Shown piece by piece: positions 17,056 to 26,539 of a stretch of 64,000 nt of DNA (the first letter of the stretch is position 1; every line of letters starts with the position of its first letter). Both the position numbers and the translations under genes were made by a program. The DNA comes from Rhodocytophaga rosea (GTDB taxonomy: Bacteria > Bacteroidota > Bacteroidia > Cytophagales > 172606-1), in assembly GCF_010119975.1 (NCBI RefSeq), contig NZ_CP048222.1, positions 4,730,501 to 4,794,500 of the forward strand. The letters are read 5' to 3'. The notes beneath the pieces were generated by a model, which was not told the DNA's origin, searched no databases, and was given only the letters and a program-made list of their open reading frames with translations.

Positions 17056-17867
17056 TGAATAACCAAACCATTAATGATGCAATTATAGAAGTCTTTAAAC
17101 GTGAAGAGAAGCCTCTAAGAGTTAAAGATATATTTTTAAGAATAATTGAAGATAAACTTTACGAATTTAATACTTCGACTCCTGAACATGTAGTAAGAAC
17201 TGCTTTAAGACGCCATAGTGATTCCCTTAATTTTCCCTCATCAAGCAGCAAAAAGCTATATACCACCCTTCCTGATGGTACTTATTGGTTAAAGGGCAAA
17301 AAGCTACCGAACGAAAAAAATAATAATAAAGAGTCTAAGGAAGATATAGGCCTTAAAAGTAATTTTAATGAGCTGAAAGAACTGCACAATAAATATACTC
17401 ATATTTTTAAACAGTCGATTCTAAATCAGTTGAAGCTTCTCACTCCAGATGCCTTTGAATCATTTTGCAAGCAACTTTTAATAGCTTTTGGATTTAAAAA
17501 TGTAGTAGTTACTCCATCTAAAAGGGATAAAGGAATTGATGGCTATGGAGAATTAAAAATTGGATTAGCTTATATGAAGGTTGCGTTTCAATGTAAACGC
17601 TGGAATGATAGAACTATTGGAAGACCAAGGCTTAATCAATTTAGAGGCGATATACAAGGCAGCTTTCAACAAGGTATTTATTTTACCACTTCTAAATTTA
17701 CAAAAGAAGCAAAAGCTTCCTCATTTCAACAAGGGGCTGTTCCTATTATTTTGATTGATGGTTTAGGAATAGTTGATATAATGATTGAAAAAAGACTAGG
17801 GATAGAAGTAGAAGAGCTGCCTATTTATACAAATGCTATTGATTTAGTTATTAATGGGAGTGAATGA
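17055..17867 (+). CDS. HARE-HTH/Mrr-like restriction endonuclease
   Basis: From the ATG at 17055 (a TTG at 17052 adds one residue) the product has 270 residues. Residues 5-80 form a HARE-HTH winged helix (EVFKREEKPLRVKDIF, TPEHVVRTALRRH, GTYWLKG), a module known to link DNA-reading with modification and restriction enzymes. Residues 125-245 are an Mrr-type nuclease: KGIDGYG carries Asp162 and AFQCKRW carries the Gln179-x-Lys181 pair of the D-QxK active site. In a dnd operon it is the most likely DNA-cleaving effector, acting either on phosphorothioated sites or on unmodified invaders. It overlaps the next gene by 14 nt. Confidence 0.85.
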   Translation: MNNQTINDAIIEVFKREEKPLRVKDIFLRIIEDKLYEFNTSTPEHVVRTALRRHSDSLNFPSSSSKKLYTTLPDGTYWLKGKKLPNEKNNNKESKEDIGLKSNFNELKELHNKYTHIFKQSILNQLKLLTPDAFESFCKQLLIAFGFKNVVVTPSKRDKGIDGYGELKIGLAYMKVAFQCKRWNDRTIGRPRLNQFRGDIQGSFQQGIYFTTSKFTKEAKASSFQQGAVPIILIDGLGIVDIMIEKRLGIEVEELPIYTNAIDLVINGSE

Positions 17868-20106
17868 AATGTTGAAAGATGCAGATTTTAAAATTGTTTA
17901 CTCTACTGGTGAGGATGAACCAGCAGAGTTTTTTATTGATGCACTTTTAGAAAGCAACACCTTCGATTTAGGCCTTGGTTATTTCAGTTCGAGCGGGATA
18001 CGAGCCCTTTCTATAGGATTTGCCTATTTCATAAGTAAAGGTGGAACAATGCGCATCATTATCAATGATATATTATCACATGATGATAAGTTGGCCATAG
18101 AAAAAGGACTATATCATAGTAGTGATATTCTTATCGAAAAAAATATTATAAATGATATTATAAAATTACAGAAAATTTTATCAAGGCATGATGAACATTT
18201 TTTTAACTGCCTTTCTTGGTTAATAGCAACAGAAAGATTACAGTTAATAGCCATTGCGCCATTAAATAATAACATGGGTATAGCACATCAAAAATTTGGT
18301 GTGTTTAAAGATACTTCTAATCATAAGATAGCCTTCAGTGGTTCAGCAAATTTTTCAAGTAATGCATTATTTAATAATCTGGAATCAATAAGCTGTTATA
18401 AATCGTGGACTAGTGAAAAGAGTGAGACCGAAAGGGTGAACTATTATGAAAGCCTTTTTGAGAAAATATGGTCAGGTAAATCTCAAGTTGTTAGAATTGT
18501 ACCTATTGAGAAAGTGAAAACTCATATCCTTGAAAATTTCACAATTGTTTCTATTGAAGAATTGCTTCTTCAAGAAGAGAATTTAAGTCAAGAATTATTA
18601 AATAAAGAAGGTTTCTCTGACAACTATAAGAGAAAGGTAGAAAAAATTCGTAGAAAATTAATTTCTGCAACTGAGATTAGCATTCAAATTCCCAAAAACA
18701 TTGAGATACGTGACTATCAGAAGGTTGCTTATGATAAATGGGTAAAAAACAATTTCACGGGAATATTTGCTATGGCCACTGGTACAGGAAAAACTGTAAC
18801 TGCATTGAATTGCGTATATGAAGAATATTTGAAGAATTACAAACAAAATCAATCTTCTAACTATCACTTATTAATCCTTGTACCAAGCCAACCTCTACAG
18901 CAGCAATGGATTAATGAATTAGCAAAATGGCAATTAAAAAAAATTTACCCAGCAAGTGGTAAATCGCAATGGCGTAAGAAATTACAAGAATTAGCTAATG
19001 ATTTTAATTTTGGCATTGTATCTAGTTTTGGAATAGTAGCAACTTATCAAACATTTACTGATAACATATTTCAGACTCTATTAAAGTGTTTGCCTTCAGA
19101 TACTATATTAATCGCTGATGAGGCACATAATTTAGGTCAAGAAAAGGTAAAAAGACTTTTAAAAGCATTTCCTTTTGAAAGAAAAATTGGTTTAAGTGCT
19201 ACCCCAAAAAGGGCATACGATCCTATGGGTACTATAGATATTGAATTATTTTTCAATGATAAAGAGCCATATTGTTTTAATTTTTCCTTGGAGAAAGCAA
19301 TAGAAGAAGGAATGCTTTGCAGATATGACTATTTTCCTAAGCGTGTTGAATTAGATACAGAGGAACTTGAGGAATATATAAATATCTCAAAAAAAATAGC
19401 TCAATTAATGCATATATCAAAAACAAAAGCTTCTGAAGTTAACTCTAATATTGAGCGATTATTCCTGAAACGCAAAAGAATTGTAAATAAAGCTAAGGAG
19501 AAACAACTTGTGCTCAGAAAGATTATAAATGATATAAAAGAACGTACAACATTAAAGTATTGCTTCACATACGCACCAGGTGGAGATTCAAATGATCAAG
19601 AGTATGAACAAGATAATAAAAGAATTATTCGTCAAATGCAACAAATATTTGACGAAGAGGCACCTGGTATCTCTACACATACTTATTTAGGTGAAACTAA
19701 AGATAGGGAGGAAATTCTATATGGTTTTGAAAAAGGAGATATAGATGTATTACTTGCTATTCAATGTCTTGATGAAGGCATAGACGTACCACGAGCAGGC
19801 ATTGGTATTTTTACTGCTAGTACAGGTAATCCGCGACAATATATTCAAAGACGTGGGAGATTACTTCGCTTGCATAAAGATAAGGTACGAGCTTTGATTT
19901 ATGATATGATAGTTATTCCCAAAATATTTGGGGAAAAAGACCATGAAGAGTTTTTTCAAATTGAGCGTAAGCTTGTGAGAAATGAATTAATGCGAGTAGG
20001 ATATTTTGCTAAGCTTTCTGAAAATTTTTATGATACACTTAAAGAGCTTAATGATATTTGCCGATTCTATAAACTTGACTTAGATACTATCATTAAAGAT
20101 TTATAA
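17854..20106 (+). CDS. PLD-domain superfamily II helicase
   Basis: A 750-residue protein. Residues 10-215 are a phospholipase-D-like domain with HQKFGVFKD (His145, Lys147) and GSANFSSNAL, found at the N-terminus of many restriction helicases. From residue 285 the helicase core shows ATGTGKT (Lys313), DEAH (422-425), LSATPKR and the motif VI region RQYIQRRGRLLR. It probably loads on and translocates along DNA, with the PLD domain cleaving or binding it. A second ATG at 17869 is possible. It sits in the middle of the dnd operon where DptH-type helicases would otherwise be expected. Confidence 0.88.
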   Translation: MGVNEMLKDADFKIVYSTGEDEPAEFFIDALLESNTFDLGLGYFSSSGIRALSIGFAYFISKGGTMRIIINDILSHDDKLAIEKGLYHSSDILIEKNIINDIIKLQKILSRHDEHFFNCLSWLIATERLQLIAIAPLNNNMGIAHQKFGVFKDTSNHKIAFSGSANFSSNALFNNLESISCYKSWTSEKSETERVNYYESLFEKIWSGKSQVVRIVPIEKVKTHILENFTIVSIEELLLQEENLSQELLNKEGFSDNYKRKVEKIRRKLISATEISIQIPKNIEIRDYQKVAYDKWVKNNFTGIFAMATGTGKTVTALNCVYEEYLKNYKQNQSSNYHLLILVPSQPLQQQWINELAKWQLKKIYPASGKSQWRKKLQELANDFNFGIVSSFGIVATYQTFTDNIFQTLLKCLPSDTILIADEAHNLGQEKVKRLLKAFPFERKIGLSATPKRAYDPMGTIDIELFFNDKEPYCFNFSLEKAIEEGMLCRYDYFPKRVELDTEELEEYINISKKIAQLMHISKTKASEVNSNIERLFLKRKRIVNKAKEKQLVLRKIINDIKERTTLKYCFTYAPGGDSNDQEYEQDNKRIIRQMQQIFDEEAPGISTHTYLGETKDREEILYGFEKGDIDVLLAIQCLDEGIDVPRAGIGIFTASTGNPRQYIQRRGRLLRLHKDKVRALIYDMIVIPKIFGEKDHEEFFQIERKLVRNELMRVGYFAKLSENFYDTLKELNDICRFYKLDLDTIIKDL

Positions 20107-20109
20107 AAT

Positions 20110-20322
20110 ATGACAGGAAACGAAATTTTTAAAGCTATGCTGCATGATCCTATTCTACAAGAAAAGTATGGAATTTCTAAAGATCAGATAAAACAAATTA
20201 CTCTGTCCAGTAGATCAGGTTCCGATATTATAGAAATGATACAATTAGTGATAATAGGACTTGAAAACCAAACTCCTGAAAGAAGCATAAATTCTCAAAT
20301 AAAAAATCATTTTAAAATTTAA
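20110..20322 (+). CDS. small protein of the dnd operon
   Basis: Seventy residues, three bases after the helicase gene and five before the ATPase gene, so it is firmly inside the operon. It is predicted helical (NEIFKAMLHDPILQEKYG, DIIEMIQLVIIGLEN) without a known domain. The position suggests a subunit or adaptor linking the helicase and the SMC-like ATPase. Confidence 0.65.
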   Translation: MTGNEIFKAMLHDPILQEKYGISKDQIKQITLSSRSGSDIIEMIQLVIIGLENQTPERSINSQIKNHFKI

Positions 20323-20327
20323 GAATT

Positions 20328-22514
20328 ATGTCAACAATTATAAATTCTATATCACTTTGTAACTTTTATAATTACTATGGTGATTATGATAAAAACATCT
20401 ATGAATTTAATGCAGGTCTAAATATTATCGTTGCTGACAATGGAGCTGGAAAATCAAAGCTATTTAATGGATTTAGCTGGATTTTGAACGATAAAGTCTT
20501 CGACTCAGATAGCAAAGAATATGCTAATATAGAAAACTCGATGGTAAAGATGATTTCTGATAAGGCTAAAGACGAGACTCAAGTCGATGAAGAAGTCAAA
20601 TGTGGGGTAAAGATTAATTTTTCTGATGATAAATATGAATATCAAGTAGAAAAAAGCCTTTGGGGAAAAAGAATTGCTGAAAGGAGTGTAACAAATACAG
20701 AAAATTGGATTTGTAATCATTCAGATACAAAAGTATTTGTAAAAGATAAAATGCTTTTAGATTTTCGATCTATCTATGATAGGGATGAAAAAAAACAAAT
20801 AATTAATAAATTGATTAGGCCAGAATTTCGTCAATACGCTTTATTACAAGGTGAAGAAGTTGATAAAATAATTGATTTTAGTAAAACTGAAAGCCTTAAA
20901 AAAGCTATAGATACTCTCTCGAATATTAGTAAAATTGATAGTTTGATCACTTTGTCAAAGTACCTTGCTGAAAAAGGTGAGGAAGATTTAATAAAAGCAA
21001 AAAAACAACAAGCTAAAGATAAAGATGAATTTGATAAAAGAGTTCGAGAAAGAGAAAGCATAAACAAGAATCTAAATCAAAGAAGAATTGAACTTCAAAA
21101 GGCTCAAGAAGAGCTATTTAAAGCCAAAGAAGAACGAGACCAATTAATAAACTTTATTTCAAATGCACAAGGAAGGCAAGAAATTCGTAACAATCAAAGA
21201 ATAATTAAAAGCAAGCTAACAGAGATAAATAATACTCAAAGTGATTTCCTAAATAATTTAACTGATAAATTTTTTGATGAACGATCGGCTTGGTTATTAT
21301 ACAATACAAAGGAAAATGGAGAAAAATTTCTCAGGCTAAGAGAAAGATATTTAGATAAAAGAAAGGAAAAAAGAATAATAAATAATATTCGTAAAGGTGA
21401 TAAATCGTTTCTAACAAGGCTACCTGAAGGTTCACCAGATTCATACTCTTTACAAAAAATGCTAGAAAATGAGGAGTGTTTTGTTTGTGGGCGCGATGCA
21501 AAAAAAAATTCTGAGCCGTGGCAACACATTTATAAAGTATTAGAGGCTCATACAAAACCCAAAGATATAAATCTAGAAGCAAAGCATGATTTTACAAGTT
21601 TTCTTGATCATCTAATGCTTTACTCGCAATCATATTATAATCAAATTAACCGCATAGAAGATGATATAAAGGATGATAGAAAAAAAGACTACCAATATCG
21701 TGCTCAAAAGCTAGAACTTCAAAGTAAGTTAGAACAATTGGAAAATGAAAGGATTGGCCTTATAGGTAGTAATGATGAGGATGATCAAGTAGTTATCAAT
21801 AGATATGGAGGTGCTGAACGTAGAATTCAAAAATATGAAGGAGATATTGTACGGTTAGAGACAGACATTGAAAGGCTTACAATAGATTTAGAGAATAAAA
21901 ATAAAGAAATAGATGAATTATCTGCGGCTAAATTAAAAAACACTTTGTTAGAGCGTGAAGATATAATGAAAGATATTTACCGAATTGCAATTAATACAAA
22001 GGAGCGTATTTTTGATAAAATAATTCAAAAGCTAGAAACGAGTGCTAATTTGTATTTTAAAGAATTAACTAGAGAAAACTCAGTAGATGGTGGTATTATT
22101 CGAATTATTCGATATCCTGGTGATACTTTTGCAATTGAAATTAGAGATCAAGAAGATAATAAAATCTTTGGCTTATCAGAAGGTTTCCAAAGAATGAAAA
22201 AGCTAGCTGTAATAATGGCTATAATTTCAAGTAGTGATCGTGGTAAGATGGATTATCCTTTAATTGCAGATGCTCCTTTGTCAGCTTTTGGTAAAGGCTT
22301 TATAAGAGGTTTTTTTGATAAAGTTCCTGAAGTTTTCCATCAATCAATTGTCATGGTTAAGGATTTATATGATCGTAATACTACTAACCGCTTAAATGAT
22401 GTTGGTGAAGATATACTCGAAAAGGTTAAGATTAATCCAGGAAGTTTTCATCTGAATGAAATCGATAAAAATCAACCACAGTTAAAGAGAACGACTCAAA
22501 TTTTAAGATATTAA
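20328..22514 (+). CDS. SMC/Rad50-like ATPase of the dnd operon
   Basis: A 728-residue ATPase related in layout to DndD but distinct from it. Walker A is ADNGAGKS (36-43), a long coiled coil is broken near residue 384 by a zinc-hook-like CFVCGRD, and the C-terminal half contains LSEGFQRMKK and the Walker B segment YPLIADAPLSAFG. Hook-bearing ATPases of this type act as DNA-clamping or looping machines in several defence systems. Its place after the PLD helicase suggests the two work together in the effector arm. Confidence 0.82.
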   Translation: MSTIINSISLCNFYNYYGDYDKNIYEFNAGLNIIVADNGAGKSKLFNGFSWILNDKVFDSDSKEYANIENSMVKMISDKAKDETQVDEEVKCGVKINFSDDKYEYQVEKSLWGKRIAERSVTNTENWICNHSDTKVFVKDKMLLDFRSIYDRDEKKQIINKLIRPEFRQYALLQGEEVDKIIDFSKTESLKKAIDTLSNISKIDSLITLSKYLAEKGEEDLIKAKKQQAKDKDEFDKRVRERESINKNLNQRRIELQKAQEELFKAKEERDQLINFISNAQGRQEIRNNQRIIKSKLTEINNTQSDFLNNLTDKFFDERSAWLLYNTKENGEKFLRLRERYLDKRKEKRIINNIRKGDKSFLTRLPEGSPDSYSLQKMLENEECFVCGRDAKKNSEPWQHIYKVLEAHTKPKDINLEAKHDFTSFLDHLMLYSQSYYNQINRIEDDIKDDRKKDYQYRAQKLELQSKLEQLENERIGLIGSNDEDDQVVINRYGGAERRIQKYEGDIVRLETDIERLTIDLENKNKEIDELSAAKLKNTLLEREDIMKDIYRIAINTKERIFDKIIQKLETSANLYFKELTRENSVDGGIIRIIRYPGDTFAIEIRDQEDNKIFGLSEGFQRMKKLAVIMAIISSSDRGKMDYPLIADAPLSAFGKGFIRGFFDKVPEVFHQSIVMVKDLYDRNTTNRLNDVGEDILEKVKINPGSFHLNEIDKNQPQLKRTTQILRY

Positions 22515-22522
22515 GTTGCAGT

Positions 22523-23035
22523 ATGAATGGACATGAGTGGATGAAGTTTATAAAAGAACGTCGCCCAGAGTACGCTATCAATCGAAAGCCTCTAATTGAA
22601 AGGTTTGCAAATAAAGGCTCTAGTAGAGGGGACTTCACACAATTTGGCCCAATCTATCAAATTTTCATGTATGCTTTTATATTAGGATTTCATAAGGGAG
22701 ATCGCATACCATTACCTAAAGCAGCTAATGAGCGAAATGAATTCCTTGAGATAGGAAAATGGAGACCTGAAGGCTTAGTCGACTATATTATAATGTTATT
22801 ACTGTCGCATGGTACAATATTACATGAAATTGGCCTGGACTTTAATGACATGGAAGATATGGATGAGGAAATAGTTAAATCTAAGTTTACTCATCTTATT
22901 AAAGTTATGGAGGAGTATGCTAATGCTGGATTTGGCATCATTCAAGAACGTTTTGAATTAAATCCTTATTTTTTCAATGACCCTTTTGCTTTCATATTAC
23001 TGTTGAAGGAAGTTGGAGATGGAAAGCTCAATTAG
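22523..23035 (+). CDS. DNA phosphorothioation-associated protein 4-like
   Basis: A 170-residue protein starting eight bases after the ATPase. The arrangement RKPLIERFAN, then a phenylalanine-rich helix ending in LGFHKGDRIPL, and later EEYANAGFGIIQERF is the pattern I associate with the dnd-associated protein 4 family found beside dnd genes. Biochemical role unknown. Operon position supports a role in the phosphorothioation-linked defence. Confidence 0.6.
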   Translation: MNGHEWMKFIKERRPEYAINRKPLIERFANKGSSRGDFTQFGPIYQIFMYAFILGFHKGDRIPLPKAANERNEFLEIGKWRPEGLVDYIIMLLLSHGTILHEIGLDFNDMEDMDEEIVKSKFTHLIKVMEEYANAGFGIIQERFELNPYFFNDPFAFILLLKEVGDGKLN

Positions 23036-23074
23036 TTATAATGAACTACCAAAAATAATTTCTATAAAGAAAAT

Positions 23075-24832
23075 ATGAAATCCTTCTATGGGTTAATAGG
23101 TGTAGAGTTAGAAGAATGGTTTAATTCTTTTATTAGAAATGAGTTTGAATTTGAGAATTATTTTCCATCACCTGGCCAAATTGAATTACAAATTTTAGAT
23201 CCTGATATAAACCCAGGTCATCATTTAGAAATAGATGGAATTTTATTGATTCATAAAACGTGTATTCTGTTAGAGTATACAGGACAAGCAGGTAATTTTA
23301 GAGATAAAATTAAAAAATTTGTACGCAATTCTAATATCTTTATAACTAGTACTTGCTTATCCTTAAAGCAAAAATTTCAATTATTTAATATCCCAGCTGA
23401 AAAAATAGAGGATTTCGAAGAAGTTGAACATTGGAAATTTCTATATATTGGAACTCATATTGAATTCGATAATAGACATTATTCTAGAGGGGATTTCCCA
23501 GATTACCCATATGTAAGAGACAGGTTATATATCTTTCAACCTTCACAGCTTGAATACTTAAGACAGTTAACAACCCTAATAGGCAAATTTAGCAGAAATG
23601 AATTACTTGCTGTTTTAGAGTTTTCTCCATTAGATCTGGGTGATGCTGATGAAAGCCTACGTCTTGATTTTATCAAAGCTGATGCAAAATATATTACAGT
23701 AGATAGTGATACAAAAGCTGATATTTATTTAATTAAATTTCCAATAGATCAACTATTAAAGATAGCACGTGTTTCTCGATATGAAGGTATACCATTCATC
23801 CTTGAAGGAAATAAGAGTATAGATAATTATCAGCGCCTTTTGATTAATGATAAATTAAATGATATATCACATAGATTTATTGATAACAACAAAAGAAAAA
23901 CTTTTCCTAATACAATTACAATAGCACTATCTAATGAGTGCATAGAAGTAGGAGAAATCGGTAATAAAAAATTAGAAATTCCGAAGAAATATAGCTCTAT
24001 AGATATAATAGATGGCCAGCATAGACTATTTGGATATACACAGTCAAATGTTAGCGATGAAGTAAGGCAAAGTGCTGAAATTTTGGCTAGTGCCATAAAA
24101 TTTAAGACAGAAGATCAACATATAATATCAAAAAGTGCCGCTAAGGTATTCTGTGAAATAAATTCTACTCAGGCACAAGTGAGTAAAGATTTACTTTATT
24201 TAATTAAATATGATGTACTTGGCGATAGAGATTATATAGCATTGGCAGGTAAAGTAATAATAGAATGTGAGAGAAGAAACCGAGCATTAGGAGGTATTTT
24301 TTTAATAAGTTCTTTAAAAAGTAAAAATAAATTAAATCTGCCATTTATCGCTATTACTAATATAATTGATTATGAGTTGATTCCGCTGCTAATGGGAGAT
24401 GGCCTCGATGGTTATGATGCAAATGATGAAGATTTTAAAAGGGTTTTTAATAATACAAAAAGTTTTTATTTAATTAATCCCGAAGAGTTTTGTAATAATG
24501 CAGTAATTCTTCTGGAGAGATATTTTAGTTATATTAAGTCTACATTTGAGAATGATTGGGTAATTAATGCAGAATCCAACCTTATTACTGAAGAATATTT
24601 TATAGCATTTATTAGATTCCTGAGGTTTAATCTATTCAACAAAGGAAGATCTATTGATGATTTAAGAAATATACTACTAGACTTAAAAAATGATGTTAAT
24701 ACAATCACCTTTCCAAATGATTCTCCATCATTTCCAAAAGTACATAACCGTATTCCTTCTCCAACAGAAGGAGCTAAAATTATATTCGATTTCTTTATAA
24801 ATCTTGATAGTTTCAAAAACAATCAAGATTAG
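23075..24832 (+). CDS. DGQHR-domain (DndB-like) protein with extra N-terminal domain
   Basis: The sequence DGQHRLFGY (from residue 313) is the signature of the DGQHR family, to which the dnd regulator DndB belongs; the region from about 190 to 580 resembles that fold, with CEINSTQAQVSKDLLYLI also typical. The first 170 residues are unusual: HHLEIDGILLIHKTCILLEYTGQ has the spacing of a PD-(D/E)xK nuclease core (Glu-x-Asp, then Glu-x-x after a strand), although the final Lys is replaced by Thr. DndB represses dnd genes by binding DNA; this long version could be a regulator, a modification-state sensor or an effector. It ends the operon. Confidence 0.75.
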   Translation: MKSFYGLIGVELEEWFNSFIRNEFEFENYFPSPGQIELQILDPDINPGHHLEIDGILLIHKTCILLEYTGQAGNFRDKIKKFVRNSNIFITSTCLSLKQKFQLFNIPAEKIEDFEEVEHWKFLYIGTHIEFDNRHYSRGDFPDYPYVRDRLYIFQPSQLEYLRQLTTLIGKFSRNELLAVLEFSPLDLGDADESLRLDFIKADAKYITVDSDTKADIYLIKFPIDQLLKIARVSRYEGIPFILEGNKSIDNYQRLLINDKLNDISHRFIDNNKRKTFPNTITIALSNECIEVGEIGNKKLEIPKKYSSIDIIDGQHRLFGYTQSNVSDEVRQSAEILASAIKFKTEDQHIISKSAAKVFCEINSTQAQVSKDLLYLIKYDVLGDRDYIALAGKVIIECERRNRALGGIFLISSLKSKNKLNLPFIAITNIIDYELIPLLMGDGLDGYDANDEDFKRVFNNTKSFYLINPEEFCNNAVILLERYFSYIKSTFENDWVINAESNLITEEYFIAFIRFLRFNLFNKGRSIDDLRNILLDLKNDVNTITFPNDSPSFPKVHNRIPSPTEGAKIIFDFFINLDSFKNNQD

Positions 24833-25068
24833 GTTTGATAAATTAGAATATTTATAGATATAAAAGTGTTGGATCTTCTGAATTTTAAATAAAGTAAAAT
24901 TTAATATAGAAATACATTCACATGTATAGCTTATTTATTTTCTACTTGTATGACAGTTGACAAATTAGCTTATTAAAATATTGTAGGCTTGAAATATATG
25001 ACTTAGAAGACATAATAGGGATGGTTTTTTCAAACATATAATGTTGTGCATATTTAAAATTATGAAAT

Positions 25069-25890
25069 ATGAAAATAGATGAAGTACATGAAATAAATCT
25101 TGATCAAATCAAGCTTCAAGGGATCAATGTACGTTCAGATTTAAGTTCTTCAACTTCGCAAGAGTCACTCAAAGAACTTGCTGAAAGCATCAAAGAGCAT
25201 GGCTTAATGCAACCTATAATATTAAGAGGAAAATTAGGAAGTCCACTATATGATGTTGTTGTTGGTCAAAGAAGATTTTTAGCTCATCAACTTTTAGGCG
25301 AGAAGACAATTAAGGCCACTTTTACAGGAGATATTGATGATATTCATGCTTTAATGCTTTCACTTTCAGAAAATTTGCATAGAGCAGAGTTATCATATAA
25401 GGATACAGAAAAAGCAATTACTACATTATATAAACATTATGGGAAGGATGCCAATAAAGTTGCAAAAGAATTAGGATTTAGTGTTAGAAAAGTTAGAAGC
25501 TTTATAAAAATTGATGAACAAGCTACAGAAAAAATTAAAAATTTTCTTTACGCTGGACAAATTTCTGCAATAGATGCTAAAAGAGCATTAGAAGCTGCAC
25601 AAGGTGATCCAACTAAAGCTGATCAATTAATTGATAAAATCAAGGATTTAACAAAGTATGAGAAAAGGAGAGTAGTAGAGTTTGGACAAAAAAATCCTAA
25701 TGCTCAAGTCCAGGAGATATTAGAAGGAGCTGAAAAAGCTCGCATAGAGGAAACAGTAATTCTTAACCTTCCTATAAAAGTTGGTAAAGCACTTAAAAAG
25801 GCTTCAGATGACCTAGCCATAGAATCAGATGTGATCACACTTAATGCATTAACTGATTGGTTAAAAAATAACAATTATTTAAATGAATAG
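25069..25890 (+). CDS. ParB/RepB-family protein
   Basis: Residues 5-110 form a ParB N-terminal domain (NVRSD, then LAESIKEHGLMQPIIL, VVVGQRRFLAHQLLG, LMLSLSENLHR), followed by a KorB/ParB helix-turn-helix (KVAKELGFSVRKVRSFIKI) and a C-terminal tail with strand ETVILNLPIKV. ParB proteins bind DNA and use CTP to slide, but many island copies act as regulators. No ParA lies nearby, so partitioning is unlikely. It leads a second rightward unit 236 bp after the dnd operon and overlaps the next gene by 8 nt. Confidence 0.8.
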   Translation: MKIDEVHEINLDQIKLQGINVRSDLSSSTSQESLKELAESIKEHGLMQPIILRGKLGSPLYDVVVGQRRFLAHQLLGEKTIKATFTGDIDDIHALMLSLSENLHRAELSYKDTEKAITTLYKHYGKDANKVAKELGFSVRKVRSFIKIDEQATEKIKNFLYAGQISAIDAKRALEAAQGDPTKADQLIDKIKDLTKYEKRRVVEFGQKNPNAQVQEILEGAEKARIEETVILNLPIKVGKALKKASDDLAIESDVITLNALTDWLKNNNYLNE

Positions 25891-26539
25891 GAAAGATGAA
25901 ATACTAGCCATTTTAATAGCAAATACTAGTAGAAAAAATAGAAGCCTTGACTTAGTTCAAATATATAGCCTTATAGAAGAATTTATTAAACATTATGGAA
26001 GCATAAATGACTTAATAAATGCTTTAAATATATCGAAAGGTATGTTAAGAAAATTTACTTCAATCCAGAAATTATCTAATCCTGTTAGAGAGTTAGTAAA
26101 AAAAAGAGAGATAGATAGTGTTGAAATTGTAAATAGTTTATCCCAGCTAAGTTTTAATGAGCAATATTTTGTAGCTGAACAAATAATCAATAAATCTTTT
26201 AACAGTCAAGATATAAGAATTTTGACTCCATTAAAAGAAAAGTTTCCTGATTTGCCAATTCAATCTCTGGTTGAAAAAGTAAGGGATTCAAAACAACTAA
26301 AAATCTCAGTAATTAAATTTGCTTATAAAGATGGTTTAATAGAAGATAAACTTAGAAAATATTTAGTAGAATATATAACAAGCGATAATATTATAGAAAT
26401 CAATTTTAAAGATGAGGGCATTATAAAAATTACAAAACAGGGAGAAAAAAAATTACGTGATGCTGCAAAATTGCATAAAAAGACACTTTCTCAATTTATA
26501 TCAAAGTTAATTGAACAAAGTTATGTCAAAAGGCCATAA
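25883..26539 (+). CDS. ParB-HTH-like hypothetical protein
   Basis: A 218-residue protein whose middle follows the helix-turn-helix half of a ParB protein (SINDLINALNISKGMLRKFTSIQKL, here 25 residues shortened in effect by divergence) but without the N-terminal ParB nuclease-like domain. The C-terminus (RDAAKLHKKTLSQFISKLIE) resembles a ribbon-helix-helix dimerisation motif. Overlaps with both neighbours (8 and 17 nt) point to a stable complex made by the three genes. Function is inferred as DNA binding. Confidence 0.6.
   Translation: MNRKDEILAILIANTSRKNRSLDLVQIYSLIEEFIKHYGSINDLINALNISKGMLRKFTSIQKLSNPVRELVKKREIDSVEIVNSLSQLSFNEQYFVAEQIINKSFNSQDIRILTPLKEKFPDLPIQSLVEKVRDSKQLKISVIKFAYKDGLIEDKLRKYLVEYITSDNIIEINFKDEGIIKITKQGEKKLRDAAKLHKKTLSQFISKLIEQSYVKRP

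Noticed and set aside
25069-26539. Plasmid partition locus
   Set aside because: A ParB-like gene is present but there is no ParA and no parS-like repeat cluster; the neighbours are defence genes.
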